Assembly (NCBI RefSeq): GCF_037646705.1
Contig: NZ_JBBHER010000002.1
Location: forward strand, 496,001 to 560,000
Reading direction: 5' to 3'
DNA from: Pikeienuella litoralis
Lineage (GTDB): Bacteria; Pseudomonadota; Alphaproteobacteria; Rhodobacterales; Rhodobacteraceae
DNA: 64,000 bases
How positions within the stretch are numbered: position 1 is the stretch's first letter; every line of letters starts with the position of its first letter. Position numbers and translations under genes: made by a program. Positions 32,959 through 42,475 of the stretch are shown here, in pieces. Under the pieces are notes generated by a model that saw only the letters and a program-made list of their open reading frames with translations, had not been told where the DNA came from and made no database searches.

Positions 32959-33861
32959 ATGATCTCCTCCGACAGCCTCCAGGCCTTCGTCCTCGCCGCC
33001 GAGCTCGGCTCCTTCTCCGCCGCAGCCCGCCGCCTTAACAAGGCGCAATCGGCCGTCTCCACAGCCATCGCCAACCTTGAGATCGATACCCGCCTCCAGC
33101 TTTTCGACCGCACGACCCGCTCGCCCACGCTCACTCCCGAGGGCCGCGCGCTGCTGCCGCACGCCAGGGGCGTCCTGCTCGGCGCGCGCGAGTTCATGGC
33201 CAAGGCCGGCTCGATGGCCGAAGGGACGGAGGATCGCCTGGGCCTCGTGGTCGAACAGGGCGTCAACGTCGCGCCGCTCTACGCCGCGCTGGACAGGTTC
33301 AGCGAGACGTTTCCGATGGTGTCGCTTGAAATATTCACCACGGGACCCGCCGATACCGGCGCCCTGCTGAAGGCTGGACGCGCCGACCTTGGCCTGATGA
33401 TCGAACAGGAAAGCTATCCGGTCGGCTTTCAGTTCCGGGGCGTCGGACACGCGAAGATCGTGCCGGTCTGCTCCCCGGATCATCCGCTCGCGGGCTGTTC
33501 GAATTCCGGCTACGCAGAGCTTCGCCAGCATCGGCAGATCGTCCTTCGCAGCCGTTACCGGACGCCGGACGACCTGACCGATAAGGTCAAAAGTCCAAAG
33601 ATATGGCGGGCCGAGAGCCCGGACCTGATCGTCGCTCTCGTCCTGCGGGGCCTTGGCTGGGCGGAGCTGCCCATGCCTTCGGTCAGCCGCCATCTCGCGG
33701 AGCGAACGCTGCTGCGCATGGCCTGCGCCTTCCAGCAGAGCGACGAGCTCGAAGGGATCGATGTCGTCTGGACCGAAAGACGCGCCCTGGGCCGCGCCGG
33801 GCGTTGGTTGCGCGATCAGCTTCTCGCCGTGCCGCAGAATGAATGGCGCGGCCGCCAATAG
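32959..33861 (+). CDS. LysR-family transcriptional regulator (PACE-linked)
   Basis: 300 residues from the ATG at 32959. The N-terminal helix-turn-helix is standard (LQAFVLAAELGSFSAAARRLNKAQSAVSTAIANLEIDTRLQLFDR). A periplasmic-binding-like effector domain follows. Its divergent arrangement with the PACE gene and the LysR box between them make it the probable activator of that pump. The effector is unknown. Confidence 0.92.
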   Translation: MISSDSLQAFVLAAELGSFSAAARRLNKAQSAVSTAIANLEIDTRLQLFDRTTRSPTLTPEGRALLPHARGVLLGAREFMAKAGSMAEGTEDRLGLVVEQGVNVAPLYAALDRFSETFPMVSLEIFTTGPADTGALLKAGRADLGLMIEQESYPVGFQFRGVGHAKIVPVCSPDHPLAGCSNSGYAELRQHRQIVLRSRYRTPDDLTDKVKSPKIWRAESPDLIVALVLRGLGWAELPMPSVSRHLAERTLLRMACAFQQSDELEGIDVVWTERRALGRAGRWLRDQLLAVPQNEWRGRQ

Positions 33862-34110
33862 CCCCGGACGCCGGCCGCGCCGCAGATCCGGAAGCCGATG
33901 GGCGGGGGCGGCGAGCGCACCCTTTCGGATGAGGGCATGGTCGCGGCGCCGCCGGATGAGGCGCCCGGAGATATCCTCGAGGTGAATGGCGTGGGTCGCC
34001 GGCTTGGCCAAGGCCGCGCCCGCAAGGCCGAAGCCGCAATGTGATCGCCCATTGCGGAATCGGCCCTGCGGGGGGATGCGCCTCCACCCTTGAGGTGGAG
34101 ACCCGGCGCG

Positions 34111-36267
34111 TCAGCCTTCGCTGAAGCGCCGGATCACGTTTTCGAGCATGCGGGAGATTCCGTTGCGATACCCGTCATGAGACAGGCTGCCGCAAAAGGT
34201 GATCGATCCGACGGAAAAGACCGCGCCGCCGCCCGGGCGCTCGAAATAGACGATTTCCCCTCTGACGAGGTCGGAGGGTTGCTCGCCCGACACGGTGGCG
34301 AGATGCGAGAGAAGCTCCTCAGGGGCGACGATGAAAGAATCGCTGTGCCCTTCGCTCCGTGCGAGGACGACCGCATTGTCGGGGGTCCCGAGTTCGCGAT
34401 CGGCGCGATCCAGTTCGAAGCCGGCCGCGCCGCCGCCGCTCAAGCCGTAATCGCCCAGCTTTTCTTCCGTGACCCCGTCGAAGACCCAGGCGAGCTCCGG
34501 CCGTTCGGCCGCCTGGGTCCGGCGGTAATAGGACCCTTCGAACAGCCCTTGCGCAGAGAACCCCACGCCGCACAACCGCTGCGGCGGGCGGCCGTTCCGG
34601 CGCCAGAGCCCGCCGCAGGCGCCGTCGAGCTGGTGATAGTATTCGCCGGGATCGGCCGCCCAGGCGCGGATGCCGCCCTCCGCCCGCCGAAGCTCGATGG
34701 CGCCCGGGAGACCCGGGGACCGCGCGATCCGCCAGTAGAACCCGTTCCCGCCGAGATAGATGAGCTTTCCGCCCGATCCGGTGTAGGCTTCGAGCGCATC
34801 CCATGTGCCGGAGGTGTGATATTCGGGGTGAGACCCGGTGAGCACCGTCGCGTAGTCGCGGATCAGCTCGACGCCTTCATTGTCGAGATCCTCGTCGGTG
34901 ATCACGTCATAGGCGACGCCCTTCTCCTCGAGCCAGTCGAGCAGATGGGTGTCGGCCGAAAAGTGCCGCAGGCCGGAGCCGTGGGGATCGGGGAAGGTGA
35001 GATAATTCGGACGGAAGGTGAGCACCGGGCGGAGCCTCGAGGAAAAGGCGTGGCCGGAGCCGTCGGGGTGAAAGTTGTAGGTCGAGCGCCCATAGGTCGG
35101 ATAGTCATCCGGGTTGTAGGGCGAGGCGCTCCATTCCCGCGCGCGCGCCTCCAGCTCCCCGGCGAAATTCCCGCGCGCGTGGTTGGCGTAGGCCTGGTAG
35201 GTGAAGGTCGGCGCCAGGAAGCAGACCCGCGCGGAGGGCCGGTTCCGCGGCGGCAGGACGTAGAACGGAACGATGTCCTCCGCGCCGTCATGGCGGAGGC
35301 GCAGACCGTATACGCCGCTCCGCATATCCTCGGGGATGACGAGGTCGAAATCGGTGTCCCAGCCGCAATCGTAGAGGTCATCCTCGTGAAAATGGATGGC
35401 GGCGAATTCTTCGGGCGCGTGTTTCCAGACCAGTTCGTCGCCGCTCCAGCGCGCGCCCCGCACCGCGCGCGTCGGCGCGTTCACGAGCTGGCCGGCGAGA
35501 GCGTGCGGGCCGCGGTCGAGGATCGTCTGACTTTCCATCGCGCGGCTGAAATCCCACCATGCGACGAGGGCCTGCATGTCGGCGGCGGGGGGCGGCGGGG
35601 CGGCGTCGCCTTCCGGCCATACGGCGTGCAGCGCCGGGCTTTCGAGGCGGCCGTTGAAGAACCCCGAAGGGCCGTCGGGGGAAAGATGCGCCGCCAGGGT
35701 CAGCTCGCCCTGCGCCGGGGCGATCTCGCCGGTTCCCGTCGCTGCGCCGATCGTCTCGCCCGTAGCGGCGGCGCAGCCGAGCAGCAAGCGCTTCGCGTCC
35801 GCGTCGACGCCGCACCAGATCCGATACCAGCGCCGCCGCCGGAGCTCCGTCTCGAGCACGACCTCCGCGCCGCTGGCGGCGATGAGCCGGAGCTTCGTCG
35901 CGGAGGCTTCGAGCCGCCAGCCGCCGTCGACGGCCATCAGCGTCGAGGGCGTCTCGCGCAGCAGCCATGGCTCGACATAGAGACTGGCGAGCAGGCGCGG
36001 GGCGGCGAAATGCGGGCTGGCCGGAACCCGCGCGTAGGAGCCGGGCCGCGCCGGCTGACGCCGGGCCGGATAGCGCCCGCCGAGCCCCGCGACCGGTTCG
36101 AACTTCACCCCGGGCCCCTCCGGGTTCGGGTCGGCGTGGCGGATGCGGATCACGTCGGCGTCGTAGGCGCCCTCGCCCTTCGCGCTCACCTTGACGGCCA
36201 GGCGTTCGCCCGGACGGGCGGAGATTCGATCCGTGTACCCTGTGATCGGCAGAACCGCGGTGCTCAT
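34111..36267 (-). CDS. N,N-dimethylformamidase-like large subunit
   Basis: 718 residues from the ATG at 36267 (MSTAVLPITGYTDR; an ATG at 36285 is also open). It resembles the beta (large) subunit of N,N-dimethylformamidase, an Fe(III) amidohydrolase. There is an N-terminal concanavalin-like LamG region (about 100-230), then the conserved catalytic part with FLAPTFTYQAYANHARG, RSTYNFHPDG, LLDWLEEKGVAYDVITDEDLD, TGSHPEYHT and YLGGNGFYWR. The tyrosines and the HPE glutamate sit where iron ligands are expected. The small alpha subunit of classical enzymes is not in this window. Last gene of the module B operon. Substrate unknown, probably an N-substituted amide. Confidence 0.85.
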   Translation of the reverse strand: MSTAVLPITGYTDRISARPGERLAVKVSAKGEGAYDADVIRIRHADPNPEGPGVKFEPVAGLGGRYPARRQPARPGSYARVPASPHFAAPRLLASLYVEPWLLRETPSTLMAVDGGWRLEASATKLRLIAASGAEVVLETELRRRRWYRIWCGVDADAKRLLLGCAAATGETIGAATGTGEIAPAQGELTLAAHLSPDGPSGFFNGRLESPALHAVWPEGDAAPPPPAADMQALVAWWDFSRAMESQTILDRGPHALAGQLVNAPTRAVRGARWSGDELVWKHAPEEFAAIHFHEDDLYDCGWDTDFDLVIPEDMRSGVYGLRLRHDGAEDIVPFYVLPPRNRPSARVCFLAPTFTYQAYANHARGNFAGELEARAREWSASPYNPDDYPTYGRSTYNFHPDGSGHAFSSRLRPVLTFRPNYLTFPDPHGSGLRHFSADTHLLDWLEEKGVAYDVITDEDLDNEGVELIRDYATVLTGSHPEYHTSGTWDALEAYTGSGGKLIYLGGNGFYWRIARSPGLPGAIELRRAEGGIRAWAADPGEYYHQLDGACGGLWRRNGRPPQRLCGVGFSAQGLFEGSYYRRTQAAERPELAWVFDGVTEEKLGDYGLSGGGAAGFELDRADRELGTPDNAVVLARSEGHSDSFIVAPEELLSHLATVSGEQPSDLVRGEIVYFERPGGGAVFSVGSITFCGSLSHDGYRNGISRMLENVIRRFSEG

Positions 36268-36292
36268 GTTCGTCTCGTCTCCCATCTCTCGG

Positions 36293-37693
36293 TCAATCCT
36301 TCAGAACGCCTTCGGAGGCGAGTTCGCGCTCGAACGCGGCCAGGGCCTTCTCCAGCCGTTCGGAGAGTTCGTCGACCTCGGCGTCGGTGATGATCAGCGG
36401 CGGCGAGATCATCAGCCAGTCGCCATAGACGCCGCCGCTGGTGCGCCGGCAATACACCGCCAGGCCGAACTCGGCCGCGATCGTCTGGAAGCGCAGCGGC
36501 GCGTTCAGCTCGAGCGGCAGAGGCGTCTTCTCGGCCTTGTCCGAGACGAACTCCATCGCCAGCAGCAGGCCAAGCCCGCGCACGTCGCCGATGATGCGGC
36601 TGCGGTCGGCGATGGCGTTAAGCCGATCCTTCAGCCGCCGCCCGCGAATGTCGGCTTTCGCGATCAGGTCATGCTCGACCATCTCCTGCAGGACCGCATG
36701 GCCGATGGCGCAGGAGAGCGGGTTGGAGAAATAGGTGAAGCCGTTCACGAAGCCGCCGGAATCGGCGACAACGCGCACCATCTCGGCCGGCGCGAGCAGG
36801 CAGCCCATCGGCGTGTACCCGGCGGCGATGCCCTTGGCGAGGATGACGAGATCGGGCCGGGCGTCGGGCCAGTAATCGGCGGCGAGAAACTTGCCCGTGC
36901 GTCCGGCGCCGCTCATCACTTCGTCGAAGATCAGCAGGACGCCATGGCGGGTGCAGATCTCGCGCACCATGCTGAAATAGATGTCCTCCGCCACCAGCGC
37001 CCCGGTGGCGAGGCCGCCGACCGGCTCCATGATGAACGCCATCACCGTCTCCGGGCCCTCCGCGACGATCCGGGCCTCGAGGGCCTCGGCGCAGTGGCGC
37101 GCATAGGATTCCCGCGTGTGGTTCGGCGGCAGGCGGTAGGTGAACGGCGTCGGGACCTTCGGCATCTCGCGCAGCAGCGGGCCGAAGATTTCGTGCTGCC
37201 GCTCGTCCCCGGTGACCGCCAGCGCGCCCAGCGTGCCGCCATGATACCCCGGCTCGCGGCTGATCATCTTGCAGCGCGCGGTTTCTCCCTTGGCGAAGAA
37301 ATACTGGCGGCAGAACTTGATCGCGGACTCCGTCGCCTCGCTGCCGCCGGAGACGAAGAAGGCGCGATCGAGGCCGGGGCCGGCCAGGCTCGTGAGCAGA
37401 TTGGCGAGATTTTCGTTCGCCTCGCTCTCGAATTGTCCCGGAAAGGCGAAGGCGACCGCTTCCGCCTGCTTGCGCATCGCTTCAAGCACGCGCGGATTGC
37501 CGCTGCCGAGGTTGTTGGCCACCGGCCCCGAGGACGTGTCGAGATAGCGCTGTCCCTGATCGTCCCAGAAATAGATCCCCTCGCCGCGCACCACCCGCGG
37601 GCGGCGCGGGGCGCCGGTCTTGGCCAGGAACACCTGGATCGGCTCTCCGCTTGGACTTTTTCCAAGGGCGGGGCGCGGGTTCTGAACGGTCAT
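36293..37693 (-). CDS. Class III PLP-dependent aminotransferase
   Basis: 466 residues of the omega-aminotransferase fold. Visible are VSGGSEATESAIKFCRQY (PLP phosphate), YHGGTLGALAVTG, the cofactor aspartate in LLIFDEVMSGAGRTGKF, the PLP lysine in LVILAKGIAAGYTPMG and FTYFSNPLSCAIGHA. Members move amino groups from omega-amino acids or diamines to pyruvate or 2-oxoglutarate. It lies between the nitrilase-type hydrolase and the formamidase-like gene with short gaps (21 and about 25 bases), so they share a transcript. Likely deaminates the amine or amino acid released by those enzymes. Confidence 0.93.
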   Translation of the reverse strand: MTVQNPRPALGKSPSGEPIQVFLAKTGAPRRPRVVRGEGIYFWDDQGQRYLDTSSGPVANNLGSGNPRVLEAMRKQAEAVAFAFPGQFESEANENLANLLTSLAGPGLDRAFFVSGGSEATESAIKFCRQYFFAKGETARCKMISREPGYHGGTLGALAVTGDERQHEIFGPLLREMPKVPTPFTYRLPPNHTRESYARHCAEALEARIVAEGPETVMAFIMEPVGGLATGALVAEDIYFSMVREICTRHGVLLIFDEVMSGAGRTGKFLAADYWPDARPDLVILAKGIAAGYTPMGCLLAPAEMVRVVADSGGFVNGFTYFSNPLSCAIGHAVLQEMVEHDLIAKADIRGRRLKDRLNAIADRSRIIGDVRGLGLLLAMEFVSDKAEKTPLPLELNAPLRFQTIAAEFGLAVYCRRTSGGVYGDWLMISPPLIITDAEVDELSERLEKALAAFERELASEGVLKD

Positions 37694-37714
37694 GAATGGC
37701 CTCCTTGCCGGCGT

Positions 37715-38560
37715 CTAGACATACGCTTTGATGTCTTCGGTCTGCGTCGTGATCGAACTGTAGAGATCCGGGCGCCGGTCCCTGAACATCGGTTTCACCC
37801 GGCGCGCCTCGACCACGGCGCGGCGGGTGATCAGCGTCGACCGGACGCCTTCCTCCCTGTCGTCGAACTCGGCCGCGACCGCGCCCGTCGGGTCGACGAT
37901 CATGGACCTGCCGCCAAAGGTCCACTCGCCTTCGGCGCCGACCTTGTTGGTGGGGGCGAACCAGACGCCGTTCTCGAAGGCGCGCGTGATCATTATCGGC
38001 TTCCAGGCCGGCAATTCGGGCGCCGCGAAGGGAACGACGACGACCTCGGCGCCGTTCAGCGCCACGCAGCGGGCGGTTTCAGGGAAGAGCGTATCGTAGC
38101 AGATGATCGCGCCCACCTTCATCCCCTGAAGCTTGAAGACCGGGAAATGGGAGCCATGGCGGAAATAGATCTTCTCCAGACTCTGCACCGCGGCGGGGTG
38201 GGTCTTTCGGTACTTGCCGACGATCTCTCCCCGCGCCTCGATGAAATAGGCGGTGTCATAGCAGAGCCCGGCCGCCTCCTCTTCGAAGATCGTCGCCACG
38301 ATCGCGACCTTGTGCGCCGCCGCCAGCTTGCGCATCAGCGTGATCGTGGGGCCGTCCGCGGGCTCCGCGCGGTCGATATGCGCGTAATCGCGGTATTGAA
38401 ACACATAGGGAATGTTGAAGAACTCGGGAAGGACGACGAGCCTGGCGCCGTGCTTCGTCGCGGCCTCGGCGACGAAAGCCTCGGCCTTGGCGAGATTGTC
38501 TTTGAGGTCGTCGGTCGAATTCATCTGGACGATGGCCAGTTTCATTTCAGGGTCGGTCAT
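37715..38560 (-). CDS. Carbon-nitrogen hydrolase (nitrilase superfamily amidase)
   Basis: 281 residues. The Glu-Lys-Cys triad is intact: Glu in LVVLPEFFNIPY, Lys in KYRKTHPAAV and Cys in GAIICYDTLFPE. The general layout is closest to N-carbamoylputrescine amidase or beta-ureidopropionase-type amidases rather than true nitrilases. It would remove ammonia, or CO2 plus ammonia, from an amide or N-carbamoyl compound. It follows the TRAP permease by 32 bases, which ties its substrate to what the transporter imports. Confidence 0.9.
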   Translation of the reverse strand: MTDPEMKLAIVQMNSTDDLKDNLAKAEAFVAEAATKHGARLVVLPEFFNIPYVFQYRDYAHIDRAEPADGPTITLMRKLAAAHKVAIVATIFEEEAAGLCYDTAYFIEARGEIVGKYRKTHPAAVQSLEKIYFRHGSHFPVFKLQGMKVGAIICYDTLFPETARCVALNGAEVVVVPFAAPELPAWKPIMITRAFENGVWFAPTNKVGAEGEWTFGGRSMIVDPTGAVAAEFDDREEGVRSTLITRRAVVEARRVKPMFRDRRPDLYSSITTQTEDIKAYV

Positions 38561-38592
38561 GATCGGAGCGCCTCTCCTTGCGGGTGTGATGG

Positions 38593-39870
38593 TCAGTACC
38601 CCGCCAGGTCAGGCAGGAAGAGCGTGAGCCACGGGATATAGGTGATGAGCAGAAGCGCGATGAACAGCGGGATCAGAAGCGGAATCGTCGCGCGAAGCAC
38701 GTCCTGGAACGGCACGTCGCCAGCCGAGCTGAGGATGTAGAGCACGAGCCCGATCGGCGGCGTCAGCAGCCCGATGGTCAGGTTGAAGATGACGACGATG
38801 CCGAGTTGCACCGGGTCGACGCCGTAGGCCGCCGCCACCGGGAAGAACACCGGAACGGTGATCAGCAGCGCCGCCGCCGGCTCGAGGATCATCCCGACCA
38901 GCAGGAGGAAGATGTTGAGCAGCAGCAGGAAGAGATACGGGTTGGTGGTGACGCCCTGAAGCCAGTCCGCGATATGCTGCGGCACGGATTCGCGCGCCAG
39001 AACATAGGAGAAGAGACCTCCGGCGGCCGCGATCAGCATCACCTGGCCGGTGGTGAACGCGGATTCGCTGAATGCGGTGTAGAGGCCGCGCAGCGTGACC
39101 CAGCGCGCGGCGAGGCTGACCACCACCAGATAGGCGACGGTGACGCCGGACGCTTCGGTCGGCGTGAAGACGCCGCCGAGAATCCCGCCGAGAAGGATGA
39201 CCGGGGCGGCCAGGATGGGGATCGCGTTGAAGCAGGCGCGCACCGCTTCGCGACGCGGCGGCGGCTCGACGACGAGGCCGGGGCGGCGGCGGACATAGAA
39301 ATAGACGTAGATGCAGAGCGCGATGAAGATCACGAGGGCGGGAAGGACGCCGGCGGCGAAAAGCTCGGCGATCGACGTGCCGGTCAGCACCGCGTAGATG
39401 ACCGCGCCAATGCTCGGCGGCATCACCGGCCCGAGCATCGAGGCCGCGCCGGTGATCGCGGCGGCGAAGGCCGGATCGTAGCCGTTGCGCCGCATCGACG
39501 GCACGAGGACCGAGCCGAGCGCCGCCGCATCCGCCATCGCCGAGCCGCTCATCCACGAGAAGACCAGGCTCGCGTTCACGTTCACATAGGCGAGGCTGCC
39601 CTTCACCCGCCCCATGACCGCGAGAAGCGCGAGGATCAGCCGGTCCGCAAGGCCGGCGGCGTTGGCGACGGACCCGACGAGAATGAAGAGCGGCACCGCG
39701 AGGAGGGGAAATGAGTCCAGAAGCGCGGTGACGCGCTGCAAGGCGACCCCGACCGTGATCCGGTCCTCCAGCGCGACATAGACCAGCGAGGGCAGCAGCA
39801 GCGCGAAGGCGACGGGAACGCGTATGGCGAGCAGGAAAACCAGCGCGGCGATGAGCCAGAGCATCTCCAT
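38593..39870 (-). CDS. dctM: TRAP transporter large permease DctM
   Basis: 425 residues, about 12 spans. It is the translocating subunit of the Na+-driven TRAP system. Typical segments are IRVPVAFALLLPSLVY, DSFPLLAVPLFILVGSVANAAG, FSWMSGSAMADAAALGSVLVPSMRRNGYDPAFAAAITGAASMLGPVMPPS and GLLTPPIGLVLYI. Its start lies 6 bases past the DctQ stop. Works with the binding protein at 40437-41435. Confidence 0.95.
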   Translation of the reverse strand: MEMLWLIAALVFLLAIRVPVAFALLLPSLVYVALEDRITVGVALQRVTALLDSFPLLAVPLFILVGSVANAAGLADRLILALLAVMGRVKGSLAYVNVNASLVFSWMSGSAMADAAALGSVLVPSMRRNGYDPAFAAAITGAASMLGPVMPPSIGAVIYAVLTGTSIAELFAAGVLPALVIFIALCIYVYFYVRRRPGLVVEPPPRREAVRACFNAIPILAAPVILLGGILGGVFTPTEASGVTVAYLVVVSLAARWVTLRGLYTAFSESAFTTGQVMLIAAAGGLFSYVLARESVPQHIADWLQGVTTNPYLFLLLLNIFLLLVGMILEPAAALLITVPVFFPVAAAYGVDPVQLGIVVIFNLTIGLLTPPIGLVLYILSSAGDVPFQDVLRATIPLLIPLFIALLLITYIPWLTLFLPDLAGY

Positions 39871-39876
39871 GGCGGC

Positions 39877-40419
39877 CTAACGTCCCGGCGTCATGCGCGG
39901 GGCCTTGTCCTCGTCGGCGAGGAAAAGCGCGATATTGACGACGGTGTGCAGCGCCATCGCCGCGAAGGCGATCCAGACCACGCCGTAGACATAGACCATC
40001 TGGAGGCGGAGCGCGGGGGAGACCGGGCGGATGGTCGATTGCAGCCATTTCCAGCTGCCATAGGTGAGGAGCACGCAGGTTCCGATCACGATAAGGTTGG
40101 CCAGCAATTCGATGAACCGCCGCCCACCGGGAGGGAGGAACCTGTTGATCGCGTCGATCTGGATATGGCCGCGCTCGGCCGTCACCGCGATGGCGGCGAT
40201 GAAGGAGAGCCAGACATAACAATAGCGCGCCAACTCATCACTCCAGAAAAGCGGCCTGTGGAAGACGAACCGCATCACCACCTGTGTGACCACCAGCCCC
40301 AGAATGATGAGCAGAAGCGCCACGCTTACGCCCTTCTCGGCGGCGACCAGCGCCTGCAACGCGCGCCGGGGGAAAGAGGGCCGGTCTCCCGGCTCTCTCT
40401 CTTCGGGTCGGTCGTTCAC
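39877..40419 (-). CDS. dctQ: TRAP transporter small permease DctQ
   Basis: 180 residues from the GTG at 40419. A longer frame exists but would overlap the binding-protein gene. Four hydrophobic spans, with the family segment VVMRFVFHRPLFWSDELARYCYVWLSFIAAIAVTAERGHIQID. It couples DctM to the inner membrane complex. It sits between dctP (17-base gap) and dctM. Confidence 0.88.
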   Translation of the reverse strand: MNDRPEEREPGDRPSFPRRALQALVAAEKGVSVALLLIILGLVVTQVVMRFVFHRPLFWSDELARYCYVWLSFIAAIAVTAERGHIQIDAINRFLPPGGRRFIELLANLIVIGTCVLLTYGSWKWLQSTIRPVSPALRLQMVYVYGVVWIAFAAMALHTVVNIALFLADEDKAPRMTPGR

Positions 40420-40436
40420 GGCGCCGGTCGGGGGCG

Positions 40437-41435
40437 TCAATTCTCGAGCTCGGCGATCAGGTCGACATAGACGGGGCTCCAGTCGAACCCGTCGGAGAAG
40501 AACGCCCGCGCATTGGCCTTGAGCGCCTCGCGGTTCACGTCGTCCACGATCTCGACGGCGCCGCTCTCGCGCCACTCCGCGTAAGCCTCCTCATCCGCCT
40601 CTTCGACGCATTTGCGGACCGAGGCCGCGGCCGCGGTGGCCGCCTCGTTGAGCGCGGTCCTCTGTTCGGGCGTCAGGCTCCGCCAGAAGTCCTCGTTGAC
40701 GATCATCGGAACGGCGGTGATCAGGTGGCCGGTCTTGTTGAAGTAGTCGGACGGCTCATGGAAAGATTCCGCGTTCGCCACCGCGGCGGGCGCTTCGGCC
40801 GCGTCGACGATCCCCTGCTGGAGCGAGAGATAGAGTTCGCCATAGGTGGTTGGCGTCGGGCTGGCGCCGAGCGATTGCGCGCCGGCGATCGAGACGCTGG
40901 TCTGCGGGACGCGCAGGCGCAGCCCCTCGAAATCGGCGGGCTCGCGCAACGCCTTTTTCCCGAAGATGTGGCGCTCGCCATAAAGCCACGGCTCGCCGAT
41001 GCGGCGGATATTGGCGACTTCGAGCAACTCGTCGAAGAGCTTGCCGGCGACATCGGTCGCGTGGACCTTGATGACGTCGTCGACCGTGTCATAGAGATAA
41101 TAGGTCTCCAGCACGGACAGTCCGTCGACATAGGACCCGAGGATCGAAGCGGTGCCGATCGTGGCCTCCAGCTCGCCCGAGGAGACTTGCTGAACCATTT
41201 CCACCTCGGAGCCGAGCTGGCTCGAATGGACCACGGTGAAGTTCAGTCCGGCCTCTTTCAGCGCCGCGTCGGCGGCGACGAAATCCGCGCCGCAGCGGAC
41301 CATCGGCGCCGCGGGCGAAAAGATCATGCCGATCTGCGCTTCGACCGGCTCCGCAACCGCCTGTCCGCCGGTGAGCGCCGCCGTCAGCGCTGTCGCCGCC
41401 GCCGTCCATCCGCATATACGTGTCGTCCGGTTCAT
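40437..41435 (-). CDS. dctP: TRAP transporter solute-binding protein DctP
   Basis: 332 residues from the ATG at 41435 with a GGGAGG site. Signal peptide at 1-28 ending QAVAEP. The DctP fold shows in GLNFTVVHSSQLGSEVEMVQQVSSGELEATIG, FGKKALREPADFEGLRLRVPQTSVS (with the conserved arginine that salt-bridges carboxylates) and LYLSLQQGIVDAAEAPAA. It begins the leftward module B operon. The ligand is an organic anion by family, here plausibly the nitrogen compound processed by the downstream enzymes. Confidence 0.93.
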   Translation of the reverse strand: MNRTTRICGWTAAATALTAALTGGQAVAEPVEAQIGMIFSPAAPMVRCGADFVAADAALKEAGLNFTVVHSSQLGSEVEMVQQVSSGELEATIGTASILGSYVDGLSVLETYYLYDTVDDVIKVHATDVAGKLFDELLEVANIRRIGEPWLYGERHIFGKKALREPADFEGLRLRVPQTSVSIAGAQSLGASPTPTTYGELYLSLQQGIVDAAEAPAAVANAESFHEPSDYFNKTGHLITAVPMIVNEDFWRSLTPEQRTALNEAATAAAASVRKCVEEADEEAYAEWRESGAVEIVDDVNREALKANARAFFSDGFDWSPVYVDLIAELEN

Positions 41436-41609
41436 CCGTTCCTCCCTAGTGGCCCGCATCCCATCGTCGATCTCTGAGACGATCTTCGCTTGGTATGATT
41501 CGTATTATCATGATATTTAGCCTATTTGAGATTGTCTACGCCCGCGTTGAGGCGCGGCCCGTGTCGACGCCGCTGGACAGGCGCCCAGAACCGGAGCAAT
41601 AACCTGAAG

Positions 41610-42434
41610 ATGCCGATCAAGGACGAGAGCGAACGAACGAATGCGCTGGCGAAGGGGGTCGCACGGCCGGTCAGGCCCGATTTCGAATTCAGAGAACTGC
41701 GGCAACCCAAGAGAGCCGAACTGATCGCCGACGAGATCCGCCACTGGATCGTCAGCCAGGATCTGCGCCCCGGCGACCGGCTGCCGACGGAGAAGGAGCT
41801 GATCCGGGCGATGGCCAGCAGCCGCGGCAGCGTGCGCGAGGGCCTGAAGATCCTCGAGGCGCAGGGGCTGGTGCAGATCACCGCGGGGGCGGGGGGCGGC
41901 GCCCGCGTCGCGCTGATTTCCTATGAGAACGCAAATCATCTTCTGAAGAACTTCTTCTATTTCCGGTCGCTTTCGTGGCGGCAGGTCTATGATTTCAGGC
42001 TTCAGATCGAGCCGGCCGCCGCGGAGCTGGCGACGCCGCATCTGACCGATGAGGATTTCGAGCGGCTGGAGAACACGATCCACCGTTGCGTCGACGGCCG
42101 TGTGGAGCGCATCTCCCGCGCCGAACAGCGGCTCGAGGAGGGGAATTTTCACCGGATCATCGCCGAGCGCTGCCCGAACCCGATGTTGCGCTTCACCTCG
42201 CTTTTCGTCTCCGACCTGCTGATCGATTACGTCCGCTATCGAAACATCATTGACACGGAGAACGATGACTTCGGCGCGGAATGCCTGAGTTCGCATCGCA
42301 AGCTGATCGACCTGTTGCGGCGCGGGAAAAGCGCCGAGGTCGCCGCAGTGATGCGCGATCATGTCATGGCGGTCCGCAGCTATCTCGGAGAGCGCGAACG
42401 TCTCGTCGATCCCGGCCTGCTGATGGAGCGATGA
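41610..42434 (+). CDS. GntR-family regulator with FCD domain (module B)
   Basis: 274 residues from the ATG at 41610; the frame opens earlier at 41526 but without a good ribosome site. The winged helix (LRPGDRLPTEKELIRAMASSRGSVREGLKILEAQGLVQITAGAGGG) is followed by the FCD domain with DFRLQIEPAAAELA, GNFHRIIAERCPN and SSHRKLIDLL. It is divergent from dctP. The 175-base gap between them contains the palindrome TATCATGATA (41506-41515), a weak candidate operator. Probably represses module B. Confidence 0.88.
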   Translation: MPIKDESERTNALAKGVARPVRPDFEFRELRQPKRAELIADEIRHWIVSQDLRPGDRLPTEKELIRAMASSRGSVREGLKILEAQGLVQITAGAGGGARVALISYENANHLLKNFFYFRSLSWRQVYDFRLQIEPAAAELATPHLTDEDFERLENTIHRCVDGRVERISRAEQRLEEGNFHRIIAERCPNPMLRFTSLFVSDLLIDYVRYRNIIDTENDDFGAECLSSHRKLIDLLRRGKSAEVAAVMRDHVMAVRSYLGERERLVDPGLLMER

Positions 42435-42475
42435 CCGGTCGGGTGGCTGCTGGTCGGCGCCGGATGGTCCAGGGG

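Noticed and set aside
33862..34110. Possible gene between lysR and the formamidase-like gene
   Set aside because: Only 249 bases; a minus-strand frame runs through it but continues antisense into lysR with no recognisable domain.
34090..36390. 766-residue plus-strand frame
   Set aside because: Antisense to the dimethylformamidase-like gene, arginine- and proline-heavy, with no motifs; a product of high GC.
36191..38641. 816-residue plus-strand frame
   Set aside because: Lies antisense to the aminotransferase and amidase genes, which have full catalytic motifs; it has none.
41506..41515. TATCATGATA as the module B operator
   Set aside because: Only 10 bp and lacking the GT..AC core of FCD-type GntR sites; noted under the regulator but too weak to call.
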